From Klebsiella pneumoniae (lineage in GTDB: Bacteria; Bacteroidota; Bacteroidia; Flavobacteriales; Flavobacteriaceae): a stretch of DNA of 5,455 bases. Positions 1 through 5,455 of the stretch are shown one piece after another. The DNA is taken from the NCBI GenBank assembly GCA_943325355.2, contig CALPPA020000141.1, positions 1 to 5,455 on the forward strand. Direction: 5' to 3'. A model generated the notes under the pieces. That model did no database searches. It had not been told where the DNA came from and worked only from the letters and a program-made list of their open reading frames with translations. The position numbers and the translations under genes were made by a program. Numbering within the stretch: the stretch's first letter is position 1; every line of letters starts with the position of its first letter.

Positions 1-356
1 ATCTGAAACAATTTAGTTTGTTGGTCTGCATTAGGATTGAATTCACTATGTCTAATTCCTGTTCCCGCACTCATCACCTGAACATCACCAGTTTTGATGG
101 TTTCGGCATTTCCCATACTGTCTTTATGCGCTAAGTCACCTTCTAGTGGAATCGTAATAATTTCCATATTATCGTGTCCGTGTTCGCCAAAACCCATTCC
201 TGATGCAACAGTGTCATCGTTTAAAACACGCAAAACACCAAATTGCACTCTTTCTGGATTGTACCAACTCCCAAAACTAAAACTATGATAAGCGTTCAGC
301 CATCCGTGATCTGCGTGTCCTCTTGTATTTGCTTTGTGTAAAACTGAATTTTTCAT
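1..356 (-). CDS. Pirin-family cupin protein, N-terminal part (cut by window edge)
   Basis: The minus-strand frame opens at an ATG at 356 (MKNSVLHKANTRGHADHGWL) and stays open to the left edge, giving 118 residues of a protein that is normally about 230-290 long; the C-terminal cupin is outside the window. The N-terminal pirin cupin is clear: the HSFSFGSWYNPERV segment at residues 24-37, GVLRVLNDD at 40-48, GEHGHDNMEI at 58-67 and MSAGTGIRHSEFN at 95-107. By comparison with human pirin the metal ligands would be H59, H61, H103 and E105, all present, so a mononuclear metal site is intact. Some bacterial pirins have quercetin dioxygenase activity and others act as redox-responsive partners of other proteins; nothing here chooses between these. 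The protein is presumably cytoplasmic, as no signal peptide is seen. It lies 99 bases downstream of the Crp/Fnr gene and probably has its own promoter in that gap. Confidence 0.93.
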   Translation of the reverse strand, partial: MKNSVLHKANTRGHADHGWLNAYHSFSFGSWYNPERVQFGVLRVLNDDTVASGMGFGEHGHDNMEIITIPLEGDLAHKDSMGNAETIKTGDVQVMSAGTGIRHSEFNPNADQQTKLFQ

Positions 357-384
357 TTGTAAAAGTATATTAATTATTAGAATA

Positions 385-392
385 CAAATTTA
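385..392 (-). promoter_or_regulatory. Candidate -7 promoter element for the pirin gene
   Basis: Read on the minus strand these bases are TAAATTTG, an exact match to the Bacteroidota -7 consensus TAnnTTTG, with its last base 28 bases before the pirin ATG. A -33 TTG at the usual 17-23 base spacing is not present. This means either the promoter is weak or activator-dependent, or the match is chance in AT-rich DNA. The nearby dyad at 415-430 sits roughly where a class II activator would bind. Confidence 0.4.
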
Positions 393-412
393 CAGCACAC
401 TCAACAGGTTAT

Positions 413-470
413 TACTTAATGTAGATTAAGAAATAGATACTTAATGAGAAATGATTTATTTTCTAAGTAT
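413..470. repeat. Three regularly spaced TACTTA-type short repeats
   Basis: TACTTAATG occurs at 413-421 and again at 438-446, and the inverted form TAAGTAT at 464-470 pairs with ATACTTA at 437-443. The three copies start 25 and 26 bases apart, about two and a half helical turns. The first contains the left arm of the 415-430 dyad; the last lies inside the final codons of the Crp/Fnr gene. They could be auxiliary half-sites for a regulator, or the 437-470 arms could form a weak AT-only hairpin at the 3' end of the upstream transcript. Chance is possible in DNA this AT-rich. Confidence 0.3.
415..430. promoter_or_regulatory. Perfect dyad resembling an FNR/CRP-family operator
   Basis: The sequence CTTAAT-GTAG-ATTAAG is a perfect 6-4-6 inverted repeat. 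Its core TTAAT-N4-ATTAA has the same geometry as the E. coli FNR box TTGAT-N4-ATCAA and differs by one symmetric base per half-site. It lies between the Crp/Fnr gene (stop at 456) and the pirin start (356). Its centre is about 43 bases upstream of the transcription start expected from the TAAATTTG element, close to the class II activator position near -41.5. Binding by the adjacent regulator is inference. Confidence 0.45.
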
Positions 471-1031
471 TCTCGATTTCATTTTACTAAAAAACTCTGG
501 GGTAACACCAATATAAGAAGCAATTTGTTTTTGAGGTATTTTTTGAATGAGTGTTGGGTATTTTTTACAGAATTTTTCAAAGCGCTCTTCGGCGGTTAAA
601 CTCAAGTTATCCATCAGTCTTTCTTGATTGGCTACCAATGAATTTTCAGTCAAAATCCTAAAAAAACGTTCTAATTTTGGAATTTCTAGGTAGAGTAATT
701 CTTGGTGCTCTTTGGATAATAGAACTACTTCTGCATCTTCTAAAACCTCTATAAACAAGTTGCCTGGTTTTTGCGAAAGCAAACTGTACATATCTCCAAT
801 CCACCAACCACTGCATGCAAAACTCAACACATGTTCTACAATATTGTCATTGATATTGAAACTTCTAAGCACACCTGAATTTACAAAATAAGAATGTTTG
901 CAAATCTCTCCAGCGTTTAAAATGATGGTTTTTGCCTTGTATTGACGGGTTTCGGTTTTAGACAAAAAGAGTTCTCGCTCTTTAGCAGAAATAGCAACGT
1001 GTTTTAATATATTGTCTATAACCAAGGGCAC
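456..1031 (-). CDS. Crp/Fnr-family transcriptional regulator (191 aa, GTG start proposed)
   Basis: This is a cytoplasmic DNA-binding regulator with the Crp/Fnr layout. Numbered from the proposed start, an N-terminal cNMP-binding-type jelly roll covers about residues 10-110 (ILNAGEICKHSYFVNSGVLR at 37-56), then a dimerisation helix to about 145, then a winged HTH at about 160-191 (IPQKQIASYIGVTPEFFSKM, 165-184). The recognition helix holds E179-F-F-S182-K183, the counterpart of the E-x-x-S-R motif of FNR. The canonical cAMP phosphate cassette (GE...R-S/T-A) is absent, and there is no N-terminal cysteine cluster, so the ligand is unknown and neither cAMP nor a 4Fe-4S cluster is supported. The frame is open to an ATG at 1097, but that would overlap the upstream small gene by 65 bases and add 22 residues unlike the family. 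GTG at 1031, one base after the neighbour's TAA, gives the usual length near 190; TTG at 1025 is an alternative. Translational coupling to the upstream gene is likely. Confidence 0.9.
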   Translation of the reverse strand: MPLVIDNILKHVAISAKERELFLSKTETRQYKAKTIILNAGEICKHSYFVNSGVLRSFNINDNIVEHVLSFACSGWWIGDMYSLLSQKPGNLFIEVLEDAEVVLLSKEHQELLYLEIPKLERFFRILTENSLVANQERLMDNLSLTAEERFEKFCKKYPTLIQKIPQKQIASYIGVTPEFFSKMKSRILRK

Positions 1032-1032
1032 A

Positions 1033-1353
1033 TTATTTTTTTTCCGGTAATAATTTAAAAGAAGTGACTTTGAAACGATTGTCCACGATGGAGCCAACCA
1101 CTTCGGCCTTTCTTATGGTTGCGCAAAAACCATCGCCAGCGTGGGAATCTCCGTGTGAATCTATTGAAGTGCCATCTACAAAATAAGATTTTCCGTCAAT
1201 ACGAACTGCTAAATCACAGCCGTGTCCTTTCATTTTGAATTGACACTGACCGCAAGATGCTTCAACAATTTGAGATTTGGGTTGTTCTTTTTTGTCTTGC
1301 GCATTTACAAATGCTACTGAAAACAGGAATAATAATGAAGCTATTTTTTTCAT
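1033..1353 (-). CDS. Small secreted Cys/His-rich protein, DUF6370-like
   Basis: This 106-residue protein starts with a clean Sec signal peptide (MKKIASLLFLFSVAFVNA, predicted cleavage after A18 before QD), so it should be periplasmic or outside the cell. There is no lipobox cysteine. The mature part is compact with conserved-looking Cys and His: C34-G-Q-C37, H44-G-C46, H67, H71 and C77, in the order EASCGQCQFKMKGHGCDLAV, then SYFVDGT, HGDSHAGDGFC, then RKAEVVGSI and FKVTSFKLLPE. I recognise this as the Bacteroidota DUF6370 type, whose function is not established. The spacing suggests a metal site or disulfides, but that is inference. The start at 1353 lies 19 bases after the aminotransferase stop with no terminator or promoter between, and the stop is one base from the proposed GTG of the Crp/Fnr gene, so it appears to sit in an operon and to be translationally coupled to the regulator. 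The 3' end carries an A8 run just before the stop. Confidence 0.88.
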   Translation of the reverse strand: MKKIASLLFLFSVAFVNAQDKKEQPKSQIVEASCGQCQFKMKGHGCDLAVRIDGKSYFVDGTSIDSHGDSHAGDGFCATIRKAEVVGSIVDNRFKVTSFKLLPEKK

Positions 1354-1372
1354 CTTTTAAGGATTATTTTTA

Positions 1373-2560
1373 TTAAGCTACTGCTTCTTTAATTCTTCTT
1401 AATGCTTCAGTCAATAAATCTTCACTTGTTGCGTAAGAAAAACGGATGCAATTTGGATTTCCAAAAGCATCACCGGTTACAGTGGCCACATTGGCTTCAC
1501 CTAAAAGATACATTGAGAAATCATTGGCATCTTTGATAAATGTTCCTTTTAATGTTTTTCCAAAGAAAGAAGAAACGTCTGGGAACACATAAAATGCACC
1601 TTCAGGAACGTTTATTTTGATTCCGGGAATATCTTGAAGCAATCCTACCACTAAATCTCTACGGCTTTTGAAAGCAGCAACCATTTCGTGAAGTACGCTT
1701 GGATCAGCATCAACGGCAGTAATTGTGGCACGTTGTGCAATTGAATTTGCTCCTGAAGTTACTTGTCCTTGAATTTTTGTACAGGCTTTTGCAATGAATT
1801 CTGGTCCGCCAATATATCCAATTCTCCAACCTGTCATTGCGAAAGCTTTTGCAACTCCGTTTACAGTGATGGTTTTTTCTAACATTCCAGGAATTGACCC
1901 GATACTGCAGAAAGTCCCAGAGAAATTGATGTGCTCGTAGATTTCGTCGGCAACAACATATACGTGTGGGTATTTTTCCAATACTTTGGCCAAAGCCGTT
2001 AATTCTTCTCTATTGTAAACAGATCCACTTGGATTACAAGGAGAACTGAACCACATCATTTTTGTTTTTGGAGTGATGGCCAATTCTAATTGCTCTGGCG
2101 TGATTTTGAAATCGGTTTCAATAGATGTTGGAACTTCTACAGGAACTCCGCCTGATAATTTTACGATTTCGAAATAAGAAACCCAGTAAGGGGCTGGCAA
2201 AATTACTTCGTCACCGTCATTTAACATTACTTGTGCAATGTTGTACAACGATTGTTTTGCCCCAGTTGAAACTACAATTTGTGATGGTTTATAATCTAAT
2301 CCGTTATCTCTTTTGAATTTTCTACAGATGGCTTCTTTCAGTTCTCCGTAACCTTCTACAGGCGAATACGTGCTGTAGTTTTCGTCAATAGCTCGTTTTG
2401 CAGCGTCTTTGACGAAATCGGGGGTGTTGAAATCGGGTTCGCCCAAACTTAAACTGATAATATCTTTTCCTTGTGATTTTAATTCTCTGGCTAATGCAGC
2501 CATTGCTAATGTTTGTGATGTAGCTAAATTATTGATTCTGTCTGAAAGCGGATTGTTCAT
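1373..2560 (-). CDS. aspC: PLP-dependent aminotransferase, aspartate aminotransferase type (class I-gamma)
   Basis: This is a full-length 395-residue fold-type I aminotransferase, the usual size. Visible landmarks are SLGEPDFNTPDFV (38-50), STYSPVEGYGELKEAI (63-78), STGAKQSLYN (98-107), PYWVSYFEI (124-132), SSPCNPSG with N176 (172-179), VADEIYEH with D205 and Y208 (203-210), VNGVAKAFAMTGWRIGYIGG (233-252) with the PLP Schiff-base lysine K238 and phosphate-binding R246, and IRFSYATSE with the substrate carboxylate arginine R373 (372-380). These features match the I-gamma group typified by Thermus AspAT. K102 aligns with the Thermus lysine reported to help recognise acidic substrates, which favours aspartate/2-oxoglutarate transamination. 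Prephenate or other amino-donor use, known in the same group, cannot be excluded. The protein is cytoplasmic. The gene follows the desaturase gene by 44 bases without a visible terminator and precedes the small secreted protein gene by 19. The symbol is given by family, not by proven substrate. Confidence 0.95.
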   Translation of the reverse strand: MNNPLSDRINNLATSQTLAMAALARELKSQGKDIISLSLGEPDFNTPDFVKDAAKRAIDENYSTYSPVEGYGELKEAICRKFKRDNGLDYKPSQIVVSTGAKQSLYNIAQVMLNDGDEVILPAPYWVSYFEIVKLSGGVPVEVPTSIETDFKITPEQLELAITPKTKMMWFSSPCNPSGSVYNREELTALAKVLEKYPHVYVVADEIYEHINFSGTFCSIGSIPGMLEKTITVNGVAKAFAMTGWRIGYIGGPEFIAKACTKIQGQVTSGANSIAQRATITAVDADPSVLHEMVAAFKSRRDLVVGLLQDIPGIKINVPEGAFYVFPDVSSFFGKTLKGTFIKDANDFSMYLLGEANVATVTGDAFGNPNCIRFSYATSEDLLTEALRRIKEAVA

Positions 2561-2604
2561 TAAATTGTAATTTTTGGTTTGTAAATTTGGTTGTGTGTTT
2601 GTTT

Positions 2605-3699
2605 CTATTGTAAAGCGGGTTTAATTCCAAGTTCTTTCAAATGCTTGAAATGAGCAACTACTGCACTTCTAAAAGTTTTGTATTCGTAATAAGGCAAGTT
2701 ACATTCTTGTGCTGTTTCTTTTACGATTTTAGCAATTTTTCCGTAATGAACGTGACTAATATTAGGGAAAATATGGTGTTCTATTTGGTGATTTAAACCT
2801 CCTGTGTACCAATTTATAATCCAGTTTTTTGGAGCAAAATTAGTAGTTGTGAACAGTTGATGAATTGCCCAAGTGTTTTCGATTTCGCCTTCTTCATTTG
2901 GAACTGGATTCGTTGTTTCTTTTACTACGTGTGCTAATTGAAATACTATACTAAGAATTAATCCTGCAGTGTAGTGCATCACAAAAAAGCCAACAAGAAC
3001 TTTCCACCAAGTAATTCCAATTGCCATAGGCAATACGATCCAAATCGAAACATAAATAATTTTTGTGATGATTAAAGTGGTCCAAAGTGTTTTTGGGCTT
3101 TTGGCTTCGCCGTAAGATAACTTTCTTTTCAGATAGCTACTCATTTGTTTAAAATCAGTTGTAATCGCCCAATTGAAAGTTAATAATCCGTACAAAAATA
3201 CGGAGTAATATTGCTGAAAACGATGAAAACTATACCATTTCGCATCTTTGGTAAACCGGATAACCCTACCAGCATCAAGATCTTCATCGTGACCTGAAAT
3301 GTTCGTGTAGGTATGATGTAAAACATTGTGTTGTACTTGCCAGTTGTATACATTTCCAGCCAAAACATAAATGCTTCCGCCCATAAATTTATTAATCCAA
3401 CTGATGTTTGAGTAAGAACCATGATTGCCATCGTGCATCACATTCATTCCAACTCCTGCCATCCCAATTCCTGTAACAATGGTTAATAAAAGATGTAACC
3501 AAAACGGCATAGCGAGCGTTAAGATTAAAAAATAAGGTGTAAGAAAAACGGCGAACATAATTATGGTTTTCAGGTACAGTTTCCAGTTGCCTGTTTTCTG
3601 GATGTTATTTTCTTTGAAGTAATTGTTTACGCGTGAGTTAAGCGTTCTAAAAAATTTTAGATTGTCTTGTTTTGCGAATGTTGGGGTGATGTTGTTCAT
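2605..3699 (-). CDS. Membrane fatty acid desaturase, front-end (delta-6-like) type without cytochrome b5
   Basis: This is an integral-membrane di-iron desaturase of 364 residues that introduces a double bond into fatty acyl chains. The three histidine boxes are complete: HDGNH at 89-93, HNVLHH at 124-129 and QIEHH at 305-309. The glutamine opening the third box is the signature of the front-end (delta-5/delta-6-like) group. Unlike eukaryotic front-end enzymes there is no fused N-terminal cytochrome b5 domain (no HPGG), so an external ferredoxin or cytochrome must supply electrons. Hydrophobic segments lie near residues 43-63, 65-86, 165-180, 205-228 and 231-257, with the His boxes facing the cytoplasm by family topology. 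Acyl-CoA versus lipid-bound substrate and the regiochemistry cannot be read from the sequence. The ATG at 3699 follows a short A/T-rich leader after a TACCTTTG element. It is the first gene of the minus-strand run and is divergent from rsmG. In this phylum such enzymes are associated with membrane fluidity and cold adaptation. Confidence 0.94.
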   Translation of the reverse strand: MNNITPTFAKQDNLKFFRTLNSRVNNYFKENNIQKTGNWKLYLKTIIMFAVFLTPYFLILTLAMPFWLHLLLTIVTGIGMAGVGMNVMHDGNHGSYSNISWINKFMGGSIYVLAGNVYNWQVQHNVLHHTYTNISGHDEDLDAGRVIRFTKDAKWYSFHRFQQYYSVFLYGLLTFNWAITTDFKQMSSYLKRKLSYGEAKSPKTLWTTLIITKIIYVSIWIVLPMAIGITWWKVLVGFFVMHYTAGLILSIVFQLAHVVKETTNPVPNEEGEIENTWAIHQLFTTTNFAPKNWIINWYTGGLNHQIEHHIFPNISHVHYGKIAKIVKETAQECNLPYYEYKTFRSAVVAHFKHLKELGIKPALQ

Positions 3700-3719
3700 A
3701 TTTAATTTTGGATCTGTTG

Positions 3720-3745
3720 CAAAGGTAATTATTAAAAATTTTCAA
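3720..3745 (-). promoter_or_regulatory. Candidate Bacteroidota promoter for the desaturase operon
   Basis: On the minus strand, TACCTTTG at 3727-3720 matches the -7 consensus TAnnTTTG, 20 bases before the desaturase ATG. A TTG at 3745-3743 lies 15 bases upstream, slightly closer than the usual 17-23. The implied 5' leader is very short. The element is well placed in a divergent intergenic region that must hold two promoters. Confidence 0.5.
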
Positions 3746-3783
3746 TATGTAAAATTGCGTTAAATATTCAAAACTAAAAACTC

Positions 3784-3791
3784 TACATTTG
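3784..3791 (+). promoter_or_regulatory. Candidate -7 promoter element for rsmG
   Basis: TACATTTG matches TAnnTTTG exactly and ends 15 bases before the rsmG ATG at 3807, implying a leader of roughly ten bases or fewer. The nearest TTG (3755-3757) is 26 bases upstream, longer than the usual spacing, so the -33 element is uncertain. The bases before the ATG are only A and T, with no Shine-Dalgarno sequence, as is normal for this phylum. Confidence 0.5.
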
Positions 3792-3806
3792 TTAAAATTT
3801 TAAAAA

Positions 3807-4436
3807 ATGGAACAAATTTTAAAGTATTTCCCAAATTTGACTGCTACTCAAAAGGAGCAATTCACTAAACTGGATTTTTTATACCACGATTGGAATGCCA
3901 AAATCAATGTCATTTCTAGAAAAGATATCGACGAATTGTACACCAAACACATTTTGCATTCCTTGGGAATTGCCAAAATCATAAAATTCGAACCCGGAAC
4001 ATTTGTTCTTGATGTGGGAACTGGCGGAGGATTTCCAGGAATTCCATTGGCTATTCTTTTTCCGGAAACCCGTTTCTTTTTGATTGATATCATTGCCAAA
4101 AAAATAAAAGTGGTTCAGGCTGTCGCCGAAGCCTTGGAACTCAAAAACGTGAAAACGGAACAACTTCGTGCCGAATTGGTAAAAGGTGATTTCGATTTTA
4201 TTGTGAGTCGTGCCGTGACAAATATGCCTGATTTCGTGTCTTGGGTAAAAGACAAAATCAAAAAGAAAAGCAAACACGAATTCAAAAACGGAATTCTCTA
4301 TCTCAAAGGCGGCGATTTAACCGAAGAATTAAAGGATTTCCCGAAAGCAACGGAGTATAATTTATCTGATTATTTTGAAAATGAGTTTTTTGAGACTAAG
4401 AAAGTAGTGCATTTGCCGTTGAAGTTTTCAGTATAA
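3807..4436 (+). CDS. rsmG: 16S rRNA (guanine(527)-N(7))-methyltransferase RsmG
   Basis: This SAM-dependent Rossmann-fold methyltransferase makes m7G527 in the 530 loop of 16S rRNA; loss of the modification in other bacteria gives low-level streptomycin resistance. The 209-residue length is normal for the family. The diagnostic segments are present in order: KINVISRKD (32-40), the HILHSLGIAK linker (48-57), the SAM-binding glycine loop VLDVGTGGGFPGIPLAI (67-83), the acidic residue ending strand 2 (FFLID, D94), KKIKVVQ (98-104), DFIVSRAVTNMPDFVSW (130-146) with the SRAV signature, and LYLKGGD (164-170). The protein is cytoplasmic. Also known as GidB; it stands here without gidA (mnmG) beside it, whereas the two are adjacent in many other bacteria. 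The ATG at 3807 is the first in the frame and directly follows the -7 element. A DUF2490 gene follows 51 bases downstream on the same strand and may be co-transcribed. Confidence 0.97.
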   Translation: MEQILKYFPNLTATQKEQFTKLDFLYHDWNAKINVISRKDIDELYTKHILHSLGIAKIIKFEPGTFVLDVGTGGGFPGIPLAILFPETRFFLIDIIAKKIKVVQAVAEALELKNVKTEQLRAELVKGDFDFIVSRAVTNMPDFVSWVKDKIKKKSKHEFKNGILYLKGGDLTEELKDFPKATEYNLSDYFENEFFETKKVVHLPLKFSV

Positions 4437-4487
4437 AATGTATTGGAAATATTGAATTTTTAACTTCAAAACAATTCAAAATTAAAT

Positions 4488-5159
4488 ATGGACAAATTAC
4501 AATCGTTAAGCTTTTTGCTGGTATTGTTTATAACAGCCAGCGTAAATGCACAAAATGGAGACATGGGAAACTGGTTCCAATATTTCGGTAACCAAAAAAT
4601 AAACAATAAATGGAATTGGCATAATGAAGTGCAATATCGTAACTATAATTTCGCTGGAGATTTAGAGCAATTATTGTTAAGAACAGGGATTGGATATAAT
4701 TTGTCCGAAAATAACAATAATGTATTGTTGGGATATGCTTATGTTCATTCAGAACCCTATATTGCTGGAACAAACGATAAATCAAACACCAACGAACACC
4801 GTATCTTTCAGCAATTCATTACCAAAGAAAAATTTGGAAGAGTAAATATTCAACATCGATATCGTTTTGAACAACGATTTATCGAAGGTGATTTCAAGAT
4901 GCGTGCGCGTTATTTTCTGTCTTTTAATGTTCCAATCAACAAAAAAGAAATGGAGAAAAATGCGGTTTATGCTTCGGTTTATAATGAAATTTTCATCAAT
5001 ACCGAACCCGATTATTTTGATAGAAACCGTATTTATGGAGGAGTTGGCTATTGTTTCAATAAAAATTTCAAGGTCGAGGCTGGTGTAATGACGCAAATTC
5101 TGTCAAACTCTAGTAGAACTCAATTTCAAATTATGTTTTTTAATAGTTTGCCTTTTTAA
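4488..5159 (+). CDS. DUF2490-type outer-membrane beta-barrel protein
   Basis: This 223-residue protein has a Sec signal peptide (LSFLLVLFITASVNA, predicted cleavage after A21 before QN), then alternating aromatic/polar strands typical of a small outer-membrane barrel: GNWFQYFGNQKINNKWNWHN (27-46), EVQYRNYNF, LLLRTGIGYNL, NNVLLGYAYVHSEPY, NEHRIFQQFITKEKFG, VNIQHRYRFEQRFIEG (119-134), MRARYFLSFNVPI, NAVYASVYNEIFIN, RIYGGVGYCFNKNFKVEAGV and FQIMFFNSLPF. It ends in phenylalanine, as expected for recognition by the barrel assembly machinery. The EHRIFQQF and HRYRFEQRF segments are characteristic of DUF2490, a family with no established function. The ATG at 4488 is preceded by an A/T-rich leader with no Shine-Dalgarno box and no TAnnTTTG match in the 51-base gap, so transcription from the rsmG promoter is possible. 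A strong terminator follows 21 bases after the stop. Confidence 0.9.
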   Translation: MDKLQSLSFLLVLFITASVNAQNGDMGNWFQYFGNQKINNKWNWHNEVQYRNYNFAGDLEQLLLRTGIGYNLSENNNNVLLGYAYVHSEPYIAGTNDKSNTNEHRIFQQFITKEKFGRVNIQHRYRFEQRFIEGDFKMRARYFLSFNVPINKKEMEKNAVYASVYNEIFINTEPDYFDRNRIYGGVGYCFNKNFKVEAGVMTQILSNSSRTQFQIMFFNSLPF

Positions 5160-5180
5160 TAGTTTTAGAAAATTTAAATC

Positions 5181-5223
5181 AAAACCCACAAGAACTCAAA
5201 CTATTTGATTCTTGTGGGTTTTT
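5181..5223. terminator. Bidirectional intrinsic terminator between converging genes
   Basis: A perfect 14-base inverted repeat pairs AAAACCCACAAGAA (5181-5194) with TTCTTGTGGGTTTT (5209-5222). Inside the loop, TCAA (5196-5199) can pair further with TTGA (5205-5208). The + strand reads into TTTTT and the - strand into TTTTGATTTAAATTTTC, so the hairpin can end both the DUF2490 transcript and the converging pruA transcript. The flanks AATTTAAA and TTTAAATT extend the symmetry further. Confidence 0.9.
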
Positions 5224-5263
5224 AAATTTCGTACTTCGTATATCTAACTTTGCACCTTGAAAA

Positions 5264-5455
<192 letters not shown>

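Noticed and set aside
94..288. Open + strand frame of 64 codons.
   Set aside because: It lies antisense within the pirin gene, whose metal-binding motifs are clear in the minus frame; the translation resembles no protein.
2582..2589. TAAATTTG on the + strand in the 44-base gap between the desaturase and aminotransferase genes.
   Set aside because: It points antisense to the desaturase gene, with no following gene on that strand; such matches are expected in AT-rich spacers.
3848..4277. Long minus-strand open frames opposite rsmG.
   Set aside because: They overlap a confident methyltransferase gene and translate to composition-biased sequence without domains; shadows of rsmG.
4452..4479. Inverted repeat TTGAATT / AATTCAA with a 14-base loop between rsmG and the DUF2490 gene.
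   Set aside because: The stem is short and almost all A/T, with no following T run placed as a terminator; too weak to call a hairpin or operator.
4528..5096. Open frames on both strands overlapping the DUF2490 gene.
   Set aside because: The + frame at 4488-5159 has a signal peptide and a barrel pattern; the others lack any recognisable feature.
5245..5252. TAACTTTG, an exact TAnnTTTG -7 match on the + strand between the terminator and the pruA stop.
   Set aside because: It would drive transcription antisense into pruA, there is no TTG at 17-23 bases upstream and no gene follows on that strand inside the window, so chance is the better explanation.

Overview
This window looks like ordinary chromosomal DNA from a Bacteroidota bacterium of the Flavobacterium type. 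The evidence is the AT-rich composition, protein sequences typical of Flavobacteriaceae, gene starts preceded by A-rich leaders instead of Shine-Dalgarno boxes, and several copies of the Bacteroidota -7 promoter element TAnnTTTG just upstream of starts. The genus is inferred from protein character; no search was run.

Layout from left to right. The left edge cuts a pirin-family cupin gene (minus strand, N-terminal 118 residues present). A 99-base spacer follows, carrying a 16-bp dyad that resembles an FNR/CRP-family site. Next comes a minus-strand run, given here in transcription order from right to left: a membrane fatty acid desaturase of the front-end type, a class I-gamma aspartate-type aminotransferase, a small secreted Cys/His protein (DUF6370-like), and a Crp/Fnr-family regulator. 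The gaps inside this run are 44, 19 and 1 bases, with no terminator visible between the genes, so it could be one operon ending in a translationally coupled pair. Divergent from the desaturase, across a 107-base intergenic region with one promoter element in each direction, is rsmG (16S rRNA m7G527 methyltransferase). It is followed by a DUF2490-type outer-membrane beta-barrel protein. A strong bidirectional hairpin terminator then separates these from the converging 3' end of pruA (L-glutamate gamma-semialdehyde dehydrogenase), cut by the right edge.

Functionally this is housekeeping metabolism (amino acid transamination, proline/glutamate catabolism, membrane lipid unsaturation, ribosome modification) plus two poorly characterised envelope proteins and one local regulator. 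I see no mobile element, CRISPR array, tRNA, rRNA or defence system. The parts most worth a second look are the regulator region (non-ATG start, coupling to the small Cys protein, and a candidate binding site upstream of the pirin gene) and the uncharacterised DUF6370-like protein. I do not see evidence for a wholly new system.
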